From NCBI RefSeq assembly GCF_014697425.1, contig NZ_JACJRU010000051.1:1-52098 (forward strand): a stretch of DNA of 52,098 nt, given 5' to 3'. A program made the position numbers and the translations under genes. This DNA comes from Nostoc sp. FACHB-110. GTDB taxonomy: Bacteria; Cyanobacteriota; Cyanobacteriia; Cyanobacteriales; Nostocaceae. Shown here piece after piece: positions 7,701 through 16,156 of the stretch. How positions within the stretch are numbered: position 1 is the stretch's first letter; every line of letters starts with the position of its first letter. Under the pieces are notes generated by a model, which saw nothing but the letters and a program-made list of their open reading frames with translations, was not told the DNA's origin and did not search any database.

Positions 7701-8420
7701 TTACCCATACCATGATTCTGCTTGAGATTTATCGCTAAACAAACCCAACAACGGGCCGAGAATAGCTCCAAAAATAAACCCGCCAGCGTGCGCCCAGTAA
7801 GCGATACCACCGCTTTCCATCCCTATATTAGTCGGGGTTTCTAAACTGGCTAGTCCGTAAAAAGCTTGTTGTAAAAACCAAAATCCTAAAAAGAAATAGG
7901 CGGGAACCCGGAAGGTAGGAAAGAAGATACCTAAAGGTATGACACCGAGAATTTCGGCTTTGGGAAAACGCAAAATATATGCACCCATGACACCCGCGAT
8001 CGCACCACTAGCCCCCAAAGACGGAATAATAGAATTTTGGGAGAAGTACCACTGAGTTAAAGAAGCTAAAACACCACAGCCTAGATAAAACAGCAAATAT
8101 TTGATATGGCCTAATTTGTCTTCAACGTTGTTACCAAATATCCACAAAAACAACATATTACCTGCTAAGTGCAGAAAACCACCGTGCAGAAATTGGGAAG
8201 TAATTAATGTGGCCCATTCTGGTACTGGTTGATGCACAGCAACACCCGCAAAGCTTAAACTGAGTTCGCGGGGAACCACCGCCGCCAAGTGTAAAAAGCC
8301 ATCTAAAGCTTGCGGCGGAAGACTACTTTCATAAATAAATGCCAAAACATTAACAGCAATTAAGCCAAAAGTCACATAAGGCGTAATTTGTGTAGGATTA
8401 TCATCTCTAATGGGAACCAC
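7701..8420 (-). CDS. Rhomboid family intramembrane serine protease (tandem paralogue)
   Basis: This second rhomboid has the catalytic Ser in SLGASGAIAGVMGAY (residue 138 from the chosen start), the His in AYWAHAGGFIFG (residue 211), and HLAGNMLFLW and VEDKLGHIKY as in its neighbour. It has an extra loop (SFAGVAVHQPVPEW) before the first core helix. I chose the GTG at 8420 because AGGA-9 nt-GTG and the following PIRDDNPTQITPY align with the start of the downstream paralogue. An in-frame TTG at 8456 would add 12 residues. It probably arose by duplication with 6923-7597, and the two may share a transcript. Confidence 0.9.
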   Translation of the reverse strand: MVPIRDDNPTQITPYVTFGLIAVNVLAFIYESSLPPQALDGFLHLAAVVPRELSLSFAGVAVHQPVPEWATLITSQFLHGGFLHLAGNMLFLWIFGNNVEDKLGHIKYLLFYLGCGVLASLTQWYFSQNSIIPSLGASGAIAGVMGAYILRFPKAEILGVIPLGIFFPTFRVPAYFFLGFWFLQQAFYGLASLETPTNIGMESGGIAYWAHAGGFIFGAILGPLLGLFSDKSQAESWYG

Positions 8421-8572
8421 AGGCGTTTTTCCTAATTTTTGAGAAACTAGCCTCAAATTACTGAATATTGCCTGTTTTTTCTTCTACCTCTTGGCTGGAT
8501 ATTCATCATCTGCCTGATGAACTACCTACGCACTCCGCTTGCGCTACGTCCCTTGGTTTCTGACGCTTCAAC

Positions 8573-8629
8573 TGCTGAACTTTCCTAAACCCTCCACAAT
8601 GCTATGGGGTTTGAGAAAGAGGTTCAGCA
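8573..8629. repeat. 57-nt palindromic stem-loop
   Basis: TGCTGAAC (8573-8580) pairs with GTTCAGCA (8622-8629), and the inner parts TTTC/GAAA and AAACCC/GGGTTT extend the stem. It lies between the second rhomboid and murG. Apart from this and the murG terminator, 8421-8781 shows no gene. Confidence 0.65.
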
Positions 8630-8722
8630 TCAGCGATTGAGAGGCTAGTTCCTAACCCCTTAGCATAATAAGTACTAAAGAACCGTATATTTAGGGAAGT
8701 AGTAGACCGTCTTGAGCTATAG

Positions 8723-8757
8723 ATAATAAAAAAGATGTGAATAAATGTTCACATCTT
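8723..8757 (-). terminator. Rho-independent terminator of murG
   Basis: The stem AAGATGTGAA/TTCACATCTT (8732-8757) is followed on the minus strand by a run of T residues (8723-8731 as A on the plus strand). It starts 25 bp after the murG stop codon. Confidence 0.8.
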
Positions 8758-8781
8758 CCAATAGTTTTTTGTAGTAATTTT

Positions 8782-9852
8782 TTAGCTTTCTAGTACTTCT
8801 TTGACTAAAGATGCCAATTTATCAGCGCTATCAGGAACAGCGATCGCTTTCGCATTTTCTCCCATTTTGGTTAACTCGGCTGGATTTTGTAACAACTGCA
8901 AAACTTGATTTTGCAAGATTTCGGCGGTTAACTCTGATTGCTTATAAGTAATTGCTGCACCAACTTTAGTAAATACCTCGGCGTTATAAGATTGATGATC
9001 TTCGGCTGCAAAGGGGTAAGGAATCAATATTGCAGGTGTGCCACACACCGCCAATTCTGTTAAGCTACCTGCACCAGAACGACTAATAGCTAAAGTAGCA
9101 CGTCGCAATAGTGCGGCCATGTTGTCATAAAACGGTAACTCTATATATTGCGGATGTTTAAAAATACCTGCATCGGGATCGCGATCGCCTGTTAAATGAA
9201 CGATATAAGCACCAGCATTTAACCAAGCGCTCGCCGCCTGACGCACTAATTTATTAATAGCAACTGCACCTTGACTTCCACCAAATACCAAAATTAATGG
9301 CGCACCATCGCCAATTGCTAAATCCAGTGATGGTGTTTGTTCAGCTAAAAATTGCGATCGCACTGGTGTACCAACGCAAACATTTTTTGCCCGGGGTAAA
9401 TATTTAGCCGCCGCATCAAAACCCAAGGCCATTGCATTGCACCAAGGGCCAAAAAACCGCGTCACCTTTCCTGGTAATGCGTTAGACTCGTGAAAAACTA
9501 CAGGTAAACCCAAAGAACGCGCCGCAATTACCGCAGGCCCAGCAATATAACCGCCTGTAGTAAATACGCCTTGAAAATTTCCTCGTTTGAGTAACTGTCT
9601 AACTTCTATAATCGAACCCATGAGTTTACCCAAAGTCCCCAGAGATGCAAGTCCGAACCCTTGCTGGAACCCTTCAACTGCAATAGTATTCAAGGGATAC
9701 TGTTTGGGAACAAGTTGCGTTTCTAGTCGATTTGGGACACCCAACCATTCGATTTCATAGTCTGGCAGTTTTTCTGCCAGTGCGATCGCTGGAAACAAGT
9801 GTCCACCAGTCCCACTGGCAGCTATAAGTAATCTTATCGGTGCGTTTGTCAT
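8782..9852 (-). CDS. murG: UDP-GlcNAc:lipid I N-acetylglucosaminyltransferase MurG
   Basis: MurG transfers GlcNAc from UDP-GlcNAc to lipid I, giving lipid II, on the inner face of the cytoplasmic membrane in peptidoglycan synthesis. The 356-residue protein has the N-terminal glycine-rich loop AASGTGGHLFPAIALAEKL and the donor-side FGGSQGAVAIN. It also has ISRSGAGSLTELAVCGTPAI and the FAAEDHQSYNA segment, all typical of MurG. The length is normal. I chose the ATG at 9852, with AGAGG five bases upstream; a TTG directly before it would add one residue. The gene stands alone here, outside a dcw cluster, as is usual in cyanobacteria. Confidence 0.96.
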   Translation of the reverse strand: MTNAPIRLLIAASGTGGHLFPAIALAEKLPDYEIEWLGVPNRLETQLVPKQYPLNTIAVEGFQQGFGLASLGTLGKLMGSIIEVRQLLKRGNFQGVFTTGGYIAGPAVIAARSLGLPVVFHESNALPGKVTRFFGPWCNAMALGFDAAAKYLPRAKNVCVGTPVRSQFLAEQTPSLDLAIGDGAPLILVFGGSQGAVAINKLVRQAASAWLNAGAYIVHLTGDRDPDAGIFKHPQYIELPFYDNMAALLRRATLAISRSGAGSLTELAVCGTPAILIPYPFAAEDHQSYNAEVFTKVGAAITYKQSELTAEILQNQVLQLLQNPAELTKMGENAKAIAVPDSADKLASLVKEVLES

Positions 9853-9909
9853 CAAACCTCTACCGTTTAGCGCCTAGCTTCATTAAGATAAAACAATTTC
9901 CCTACGTTC

Positions 9910-10746
9910 ATGAATAAAATCAGTAAACTGTTACCAATGACTAACATTATTGCTGCATCATCAAAACGGCAACATCAATTTGCCGCTAACAGTTGGCTCT
10001 TATTATGCCTACTCACCCTAGGTTTAACTAGTAGTTTACACAATGTGCAAGCTGCTCAACCACAAAATGCACCCGCAGAACTGACCAACTTACTAACGCA
10101 AATTGATACAGCTGCTAGTAAAGGTGATGCTAAAGCCGTCCTCCAATTTTATAGCCCCAATTTTACCAATGGGGACGGATTAAACCGTCAAAATCTCGAA
10201 AAAGCCTTAGTTACACTTTGGAAGCAGTATCCGCAACTACGCTACACAACAAAGCTGCAATCCTGGAAAACAGAAGGCAATACCATCATTGCAGAAACAG
10301 TCACAAATATTACCAGTGCGTCATCTCCTAATACCAACGGTTATGCTCTCAACGCCACAATGACATCTCGCCAAAGAGTTACAGCTGGCAAAATAGTCCG
10401 TCAAGACATCCTCGCAGAACGCAGCTTGATTACTTCTGGTAAACAGCCGCCTCAAATCGATATTAAATTACCCCAGCAAGTCAAAGTGGGACAGCAATAT
10501 AGTTTTGATGCAATTGTCAAAGAGCCTTTAGGAGAAGACTTACTACTAGGAACAGCCTTAGAAGAACCCGTTAAAATCGACAAATATCTTAATCCTTCAC
10601 CCGTAGATTTACAACCACTCACATCTGGTGGATTGTTCAAAGTAGGACGCGCACCGACAACACCAGGCAACCAATGGGTTTCAGCAGTAATTGTTCGTGG
10701 TGAAGGTGTAGCAATGGTGACTCAACGTTTGCAAGTTGTGAAATAG
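9910..10746 (+). CDS. Secreted NTF2-like protein, function unknown
   Basis: This 278-residue protein has a hydrophobic N-terminal segment (SWLLLCLLTLGLTSS, about 28-42) followed by VQAAQP, which looks like a signal peptide with an AxA-type cleavage site, so it is probably exported. Residues 55-170 (LTQIDTAASKGDAKAVLQFY, the FTNGDGLNRQNLEKAL stretch and the beta-strands after it) resemble a SnoaL/NTF2-like alpha-beta cone domain. The last 100 residues are predicted beta-rich and I do not recognise them. It is divergent to murG, with 57 bp between the starts, so the promoters must overlap. The function is unknown. Confidence 0.75.
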   Translation: MNKISKLLPMTNIIAASSKRQHQFAANSWLLLCLLTLGLTSSLHNVQAAQPQNAPAELTNLLTQIDTAASKGDAKAVLQFYSPNFTNGDGLNRQNLEKALVTLWKQYPQLRYTTKLQSWKTEGNTIIAETVTNITSASSPNTNGYALNATMTSRQRVTAGKIVRQDILAERSLITSGKQPPQIDIKLPQQVKVGQQYSFDAIVKEPLGEDLLLGTALEEPVKIDKYLNPSPVDLQPLTSGGLFKVGRAPTTPGNQWVSAVIVRGEGVAMVTQRLQVVK

Positions 10747-10752
10747 TAGGCT

Positions 10753-12363
10753 CTACGCGCGGGAATTGGGAATTGGGTATGGGGAATTAGTGATTTTTTC
10801 AGTACTCCCCTGCTCCCCTGCTCCCAATTCATCTACCCAATAAAGATAAAATCGTTCACTATCCACCCATGCTCTCTCAAAATTTTTGATAGGAGTAATC
10901 TTTAAATTATTTGGATTTAATTTTAGTTTCCTATGTAAAATCAGCAAAATTCTCTTTTGAGACGCTTGATTCTTGAATAAATAACTTACTTGTCTGAATA
11001 TCTCAGGTTGTTCAACTTCTTGACGACCTTTTTTAAATAATGTGAAACTACCCATGTTTTGCCGTTCGGGGTAGTAAAACTGGCGATTAAGATAACCCGA
11101 TAATGCAGCCATATTTGCATCTCTACTAGCAACAATAAATTCCTTTTCTAAGTGAGATTGTTGGATATAATGAGCCGTTTCCCGACTGGCTGAATATGGA
11201 ATAATTAAATCTCTGGTGAAACTATAAATTCCTCCAATAAATTGGGCATAAAGAATTATCATAAAAGCAATATGATGCCATTTTTGACCAAATTGCAGCA
11301 AGTTGGTTTTAATAGACAATTTATTGGTGAAAAATGTAGAATCTTGATAATAACTTGACAGCCATAACGCGGCAATCAGAACTAAATAAAAATGTCCAAA
11401 ATGCCGAGGGTTTCCTGCAAATCTTAAATATGTAAATGCTAGAATTACCACATTACCTATGATATAAAAAAATAGAGGTAATGGCTTTTTACATAACTGA
11501 ATTAAATTGAAAGTAACGATAGATAGAATAATAAAAGCACATACAGTTAAATCCAGCCATCTTTTATGTGGCACAATTAAAAAGTAACTAGCAAACAATC
11601 TATCTATACTTCTCAATAAATTCCTGATATCTAATTGCAGTATCCATCCATTATTTAATCCGCCATGAAGATAACTATCTACTGGAGGAGTAACAATATA
11701 TATTGTTAAAATAAAAGAAAATATAATAATTCCAATACTGAAAAATAAGTCGTATTTGTGGCTGCGGCTAAAATACTGCTTTCGATGTTCACTATCAAAA
11801 CAAAGTTCGATTAGCAGAGTTAATGCTAAAGAAAAGGATACAAAAAAAGCATATATACTACTATTGGCAAGTAAGCCTAATAAAATTGCTAAGTATAAAT
11901 AGGTGCTTTTTCTAGATGCAAAAATTTTGCAAAAACCAAAAGTAAATAGTAAGCTAAATGCATAATTTCGACAAATGAGAAAATATTCATAAAAAGGAAA
12001 AAAGCCAAATGAAAACAAAAACTTTTGTTTATAGTTAAAAGGACTGTATAAGCAAAAAATAGTAATTGCAGTAATTGTAATTGCTAGATGAAAAATTTGC
12101 ATGGCAACAGGAGTGTCAGCGATTCGTCTGACAAAGGCCAAATAGAAGTACCACAAAATAGGATGGCCTTCATAATGAATATTGGCAATTAAAGCTTGAA
12201 AAGATTCACTATCTCTGACAATCAGCCAAGGATTTAGTTCATCTCGCCACATCGAATGGTTGAGAATACCTATTAAACCGAGAACTGAAAAAAGAATTAT
12301 AATGAACCAAGGAGAATAGAAAGGTAAACTCGAAATTCGATTAATTAATTTTTTTGCTAGCAT
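10753..12363 (-). CDS. Multi-pass membrane protein, probable GT-C glycosyltransferase
   Basis: This 536-residue, very hydrophobic protein has about ten to twelve membrane segments. After the first helix comes SMWRDELNPWLIVRDS, an acidic DE motif in the first outer loop, and then EGHPILWYFYLAFVRRI. This is the layout of GT39/PMT-like GT-C glycosyltransferases, which use polyprenyl-phosphate sugars on the outer face. The lower GC content than neighbouring genes suggests transfer or relaxed selection. The last residues (ITNSPYPIPNSRA) are encoded by the GGGAATTGGGAATTGGG intergenic repeat, so the original stop codon seems to have been lost and the reading frame extended into repeat DNA. The substrate is unknown. 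Confidence 0.7.
   Translation of the reverse strand: MLAKKLINRISSLPFYSPWFIIILFSVLGLIGILNHSMWRDELNPWLIVRDSESFQALIANIHYEGHPILWYFYLAFVRRIADTPVAMQIFHLAITITAITIFCLYSPFNYKQKFLFSFGFFPFYEYFLICRNYAFSLLFTFGFCKIFASRKSTYLYLAILLGLLANSSIYAFFVSFSLALTLLIELCFDSEHRKQYFSRSHKYDLFFSIGIIIFSFILTIYIVTPPVDSYLHGGLNNGWILQLDIRNLLRSIDRLFASYFLIVPHKRWLDLTVCAFIILSIVTFNLIQLCKKPLPLFFYIIGNVVILAFTYLRFAGNPRHFGHFYLVLIAALWLSSYYQDSTFFTNKLSIKTNLLQFGQKWHHIAFMIILYAQFIGGIYSFTRDLIIPYSASRETAHYIQQSHLEKEFIVASRDANMAALSGYLNRQFYYPERQNMGSFTLFKKGRQEVEQPEIFRQVSYLFKNQASQKRILLILHRKLKLNPNNLKITPIKNFERAWVDSERFYLYWVDELGAGEQGSTEKITNSPYPIPNSRA
10757..10830. repeat. GGGAATTGGG and CTCCCCTGCTCCC short tandem repeats
   Basis: Two adjacent low-complexity tracts, GGGAATTGGGAATTGGG and CTCCCCTGCTCCCCTGCTCC, form the 3' end of the membrane-protein gene on the minus strand. 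Similar tracts lie at about 2800-2822 and 22757-22790. Confidence 0.55.
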
Positions 12364-12530
12364 TGCTTAATTTTGAGTATTTAATTAAAATTCTAAAGTG
12401 GGAAATATAAGTTGTTCTAATAATATATTTGTGATCAGCGTTAACTCCTGTATTTTATATTATTGGAAAAAACTTTTAAAATTAAATCACCAATTTCTTC
12501 AATCAATTGTGTATCTAGTTGCAAATTGTT

Positions 12531-12565
12531 GGACAATTGACAATTGGCAATTGACAATTGACAAA
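12531..12565. repeat. CAATTGA short tandem repeat
   Basis: The units CAATTGACAATTGGCAATTG and CAATTGACAA occupy the bases directly before the SDR start codon at 12568. The repeat replaces a recognisable Shine-Dalgarno sequence. Confidence 0.7.
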
Positions 12566-12567
12566 CA

Positions 12568-13341
12568 ATGATTTCCTTACAAAATCAAATTATTTTGATT
12601 ACAGGTGCAAGTAGTGGTATTGGTACTGCTTGCGCTAAAGTTTTCGCTGGTGCTGGTGCAAAATTGATTTTGGCGGCGCGACGGCTAGAACGGTTGCAGC
12701 AGTTAGCCGATGATTTGCATAAAGAGTTTGGTACAGCAACTCATTTGTTACAGCTAGATGTGCGCGATCGCCCTGCGGTAGAATATTCAATTGCTAACCT
12801 TCCCCCCGACTGGTCAAATATAGACATTCTTATCAACAACGCTGGCTTGAGTCGCGGTTTAGATAAGCTGCATGAAGGCGACTTTCAAGACTGGGAAGAA
12901 ATGATTGATACCAATATCAAAGGTTTGTTGTACCTCACCCGCTATGTCGTTCCGGGGATGGTGAGTCGCGGTCGCGGTCATGTGGTAAATATAGGCTCTA
13001 TCGCCGGACATCAAACTTATCCTGGGGGTAATGTTTACTGTGCAACTAAAGCAGCAGTCAAAGCCATCTCTGAAGGTTTAAAACAAGACTTGTTAGGCAC
13101 TCCTGTACGTGTCTCGTCTGTAGATCCTGGGATGGTAGAAACGGAATTTAGTGAAGTGCGTTTTCATGGTGATGGAGAACGCGCCAAACGGGTTTATCAA
13201 GGCGTAACCCCCTTAACCCCTGATGATATTGCTGATGTGATCTTATTCTGCACCACGCGATCGCCCCACGTAAATATTAACGAAGTGATACTTATGCCAG
13301 TAGATCAAGCTAGTGCCACTCTCGTTCATCGCCATAATTAA
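12568..13341 (+). CDS. Short-chain dehydrogenase/reductase (YdfG-like)
   Basis: This intact 257-residue classical SDR has TGASSGIGTACAKVFAGAG for NAD(P) binding and ARRLERLQQL after the second strand, where the Arg pair favours NADP. It also has LINNAGLSRGL, then NIGSIAGHQTYPGGNVYCATK with the catalytic Ser, Tyr and Lys, and SVDPGMVETEFSEVRF. It most resembles the YdfG/serine 3-dehydrogenase group (3-hydroxy acid or L-allo-threonine dehydrogenases). It is unrelated in detail to the broken SDR at 5027. The exact substrate cannot be assigned. Confidence 0.9.
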   Translation: MISLQNQIILITGASSGIGTACAKVFAGAGAKLILAARRLERLQQLADDLHKEFGTATHLLQLDVRDRPAVEYSIANLPPDWSNIDILINNAGLSRGLDKLHEGDFQDWEEMIDTNIKGLLYLTRYVVPGMVSRGRGHVVNIGSIAGHQTYPGGNVYCATKAAVKAISEGLKQDLLGTPVRVSSVDPGMVETEFSEVRFHGDGERAKRVYQGVTPLTPDDIADVILFCTTRSPHVNINEVILMPVDQASATLVHRHN

Positions 13342-13375
13342 CAATAGACCTCTCGTTCAGCAACAAATTGGCTGG

Positions 13376-13401
13376 TAGAGACGCTAAATTTCGCGTCTCT
13401 A
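13376..13401. repeat. TAGAGACG palindrome (possible terminator)
   Basis: The perfect 9-bp stem TAGAGACGC/GCGTCTCTA with an 8-nt loop lies between the convergent SDR and flavoprotein genes. A close copy sits on the other side of the flavoprotein gene at 14929-14958. The T-run is weak, so it may be a mobile palindrome that also serves as a terminator. Confidence 0.65.
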
Positions 13402-13402
13402 T

Positions 13403-14899
13403 TTACAAATTCCAATTGCGGCGAAAATGGAAGAAATCTTCTAATTTATCTTGCCAATCAAGATTACTATTTAACCTTTGCTGATGCCACAATTGTGCAG
13501 TTTCTACTAAAATTTCTGAGAAACTGGGATATACAACCGCTAAATTAGCTAAATCTTTAACTTTAATTTTTTGCTTGATTACCAAAGCAATCAAATTAAT
13601 TAATTCTGTTGCTGCTGTGCCTAAAATAGTAGCCCCGATAATTTCGCCATTACGTAATACAATTAATTTACAAACACCTGTAGTATCACTTTGAATTTGG
13701 GCTGAAGCTAGGGATTTAAAATAATGTCGAAAAACTAAAAATTCATTGTGATAAAATTTGCTTGCCTGTTTTTCAGTGAAACCTAACTGTGCCAATGCTG
13801 GACGAGTAAATATTGCCCAAGGAATATGCTGATAATTAATATTTAATCTAGGTAAAAATAGAGCATTATTCAAAGCTATTCTAGCTTCATAATTAGCAAT
13901 ATTAGCAAAGTCATAACCACCAATTACATCACCACAAGCATAAATACGCGGGTTGGTAGTTTGAAGTTTATGATTAACTACTAATCGCTGCTGATGCCAC
14001 TTCACACCTACTGCTGCTAAATTTAAAGATGCAAAATTTGGTTGTTGTCCAGTTGCTACTAAAATTTCATCAGTTTCAATGGCTTTGTCTCCGGCTTGAA
14101 GCCACTTTTTACCATCAATTTGTCTGACTTGAGTAGTTAGTGTTTGTGTGAGAACGCGTACACCATCAACTTCTAACTGTGCTTGAAGTAGTTGGGCAAT
14201 TTCTGGGTCGATGTTGGGCAGAATATGAGGAAATTTAACTATTAAGGTGACAGTACAACCCAACCTGGCTAAGGTTTGAGCTATTTCAATACTTTGCGGA
14301 ACACCACCAAGAATTGCCCAATTTTGAGGTATTGATTGTTTAGCAATCAACTGCCAAATATTATTTAAATTCAGATAACCAGTAGCTTGTAAACCATCAA
14401 TATTAGGAATCGCTGGATGGGAACCACTAGCTAGTAAATAAGTGCGTCCACGTAGCACACGCAGGAGAGAATTTTGTGAAGAGGAATCTGAATATTTACT
14501 GTCATTTTCATAAACGGTAAATGCTAAATGTGGTGTAGGTTGAAATTCACCTCTGCCAATAATTACATCAACTCCCAGTGCTGCTAATTTGGCGGGAGAA
14601 TTAATTTCATGAATATTTTCAGCAACTTCATCAGCGTATTGCATCGCTTTTTGCCATGCAACAGATATCTGGCATTTTTCTGCGGTATCAGCGTGGGTAG
14701 TATGAATGCCAAAATCAGCAGCATCGTTGAAAGATTGGAAGATTTTAGCGATTTCGCTCAAAGTCTGATGATAAACAAACCCGTAATTGATTTGTGGTTC
14801 TACTAAAGCAACTTTGGCGTGCAGTTTAGTTGCTCTTAAAGCAGCATAGCGTCCGGCAAGAGTGCCGCCAATAATCACGACATCGTAATCAATAGTCAT
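13403..14899 (-). CDS. FAD/NAD(P) oxidoreductase of the disulfide-reductase fold lacking redox cysteines
   Basis: This 498-residue protein aligns by pattern with dihydrolipoamide dehydrogenase and mercuric reductase. It has FAD-binding VVIIGGTLAGRYAALRA at the start, NWAILGGVPQSIEIAQTLARLG for NAD(P), VATGQQPN and then RIYACGDVIGGYDFA. However, the segment that normally carries the CxxxxC disulfide reads EPQINYGFVYHQTLSEIAK, with no cysteine. The C-terminal His-x4-Glu region reads AVVYPSFSEILVE, without the catalytic His. It therefore cannot act as an ordinary dithiol reductase and may transfer electrons from NAD(P)H to another acceptor. It is convergent with the SDR gene and flanked by two copies of a TAGAGACG palindrome. 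Confidence 0.85.
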   Translation of the reverse strand: MTIDYDVVIIGGTLAGRYAALRATKLHAKVALVEPQINYGFVYHQTLSEIAKIFQSFNDAADFGIHTTHADTAEKCQISVAWQKAMQYADEVAENIHEINSPAKLAALGVDVIIGRGEFQPTPHLAFTVYENDSKYSDSSSQNSLLRVLRGRTYLLASGSHPAIPNIDGLQATGYLNLNNIWQLIAKQSIPQNWAILGGVPQSIEIAQTLARLGCTVTLIVKFPHILPNIDPEIAQLLQAQLEVDGVRVLTQTLTTQVRQIDGKKWLQAGDKAIETDEILVATGQQPNFASLNLAAVGVKWHQQRLVVNHKLQTTNPRIYACGDVIGGYDFANIANYEARIALNNALFLPRLNINYQHIPWAIFTRPALAQLGFTEKQASKFYHNEFLVFRHYFKSLASAQIQSDTTGVCKLIVLRNGEIIGATILGTAATELINLIALVIKQKIKVKDLANLAVVYPSFSEILVETAQLWHQQRLNSNLDWQDKLEDFFHFRRNWNL

Positions 14900-14928
14900 T
14901 AGTCATTGGTCATTTGTCATTAGTTAAT
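14893..14928. repeat. TCATTAG/TCATTGG heptamer tandem repeat
   Basis: Tandem degenerate heptamers (GTCATTAGTCATTGGTCATT) overlap the start of the flavoprotein gene and its leader. The same heptamer family is at 42403-42447, around the thiO-thiG start. Confidence 0.7.
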
Positions 14929-14958
14929 TGTAGAGACGTTAATCATTTCGTCTCTACA
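14929..14958. repeat. TGTAGAGACG palindrome
   Basis: The 10-bp perfect stem TGTAGAGACG/CGTCTCTACA has a 10-nt loop. It is the second copy of the palindrome at 13376-13401, so the flavoprotein gene is bracketed by the pair. Confidence 0.7.
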
Positions 14959-15038
14959 AGGAGCAAAATAATTAGTAATTGGTATTCTTAATTACGTAAT
15001 TCGTAGGGTTAACGAATCCACGATCGCCATTACGAATT

Positions 15039-16130
15039 TTAGACTAATGCTTGCATCGCTGTTAATAAGCGTTGGTTATCAGACACAGAGCGCACTGCCA
15101 CCCGAAAAAAGCGCTCGCCTAATTCTTTAAAACTCAGGCAATCCCGAATTAAAATCTGATGGTGTTGGAGTAGTTTTTGCTGTAACTGCGTAGACTGTTG
15201 TGATTCCACCAGTAAAAAGTTCGCAGCACCAGGATAAGGCTGCAATCCCCCAATGGCGGCTAAACCTTGAAACAGTTGGTTTCTGGTCGGTGGTAGCCAT
15301 TGCCAGGTTTGCTGTTGAAAAGCCTGATCTGCAATTACAGCAATTGCCGCGGCTGCCGCTAGATTATTGACAGGCCAAGGATCTCGCCAAGACTGCCAAC
15401 GCGACAAATAATCAGGGTGAGCGATCGCATATCCCAGTCTTAGCCCCGGCAGACTGTAAAATTTTGTCAGAGATCGCAACACTACTAAATTTTTATGCTC
15501 CTGCACCACCCTAATTAAGCTTTGTTCTGCATCAGGTGGCAAAAAATCCATAAACGCCTCATCCACCACCACCAAGGCAAACTCTTCTAAAAGAGGTAAA
15601 ATTTCCTGCCGTGAAAATAATTTCCCGGTTGGGTTGTGGGGATTATTTAACAGCAGTCCTTTGTCATTGGTTTTTTGTCCGCGAATTTCTAAACGCTGGC
15701 TGTCAACACTCAGACTCGTGTCATCGTTGACAAATGACAAATGACTCCAATTAATAGGTAACTCCAGGACTTTCGCGTTATAAGCCGCTAGGGTTCGGTA
15801 GTAGTCGCCAAAGGCTGGAGTCAGCAAAATTGTTGCAGCCAAGGCTGCTAATTCTCTACCCACCAAAGTTAATAACTCTGCTGAACCATTACCGGGCAGA
15901 ATCCACTCTGGTGGTAATTGATGGAAGTGACCCAGAGCGAGTCTCAGGTCACTGTACTCTGGCTGAGGATAGTGCTTCAGACTATCAAGTTGTGACTTAA
16001 TCGCAGCGATGGCACTATCCGGTGGCCCTAAAGGACTGATGCTCGCAGAAAAATCAAGAATAGCATCACGGGGACAGCCAGCCAGTGCTGCTGCCCAGGC
16101 TAAATTTCCCCCGTGTGCTGGTTGCTGCAT
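15039..16130 (-). CDS. cobD: L-threonine-O-3-phosphate decarboxylase CobD (class I/II aminotransferase fold)
   Basis: This 363-residue PLP enzyme looks like CobD (also called CobC), which decarboxylates threonine phosphate to the aminopropanol phosphate linker of cobamides. Features are HGGNLAWAAALAGCP and ILDFSASISPLGPP at the N-terminus, LPGNGSAELLTLV, and LLNNPHNPTGKLF. VVVDEAFMDF and the PLP lysine in LRSLTKFYSLPGLRLGYA (about residue 223) complete the pattern. The histidinol-phosphate aminotransferase HisC is the nearest alternative, but the HGG start and SIS-P-LGPP are CobD-like. I took the ATG at 16130; a TTG just before it would add one residue. No other cobalamin gene and no cobalamin riboswitch is visible nearby. 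Confidence 0.85.
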   Translation of the reverse strand: MQQPAHGGNLAWAAALAGCPRDAILDFSASISPLGPPDSAIAAIKSQLDSLKHYPQPEYSDLRLALGHFHQLPPEWILPGNGSAELLTLVGRELAALAATILLTPAFGDYYRTLAAYNAKVLELPINWSHLSFVNDDTSLSVDSQRLEIRGQKTNDKGLLLNNPHNPTGKLFSRQEILPLLEEFALVVVDEAFMDFLPPDAEQSLIRVVQEHKNLVVLRSLTKFYSLPGLRLGYAIAHPDYLSRWQSWRDPWPVNNLAAAAAIAVIADQAFQQQTWQWLPPTRNQLFQGLAAIGGLQPYPGAANFLLVESQQSTQLQQKLLQHHQILIRDCLSFKELGERFFRVAVRSVSDNQRLLTAMQALV

Positions 16131-16156
16131 CAAAATAAAAATCCCGTAAACAAAAC

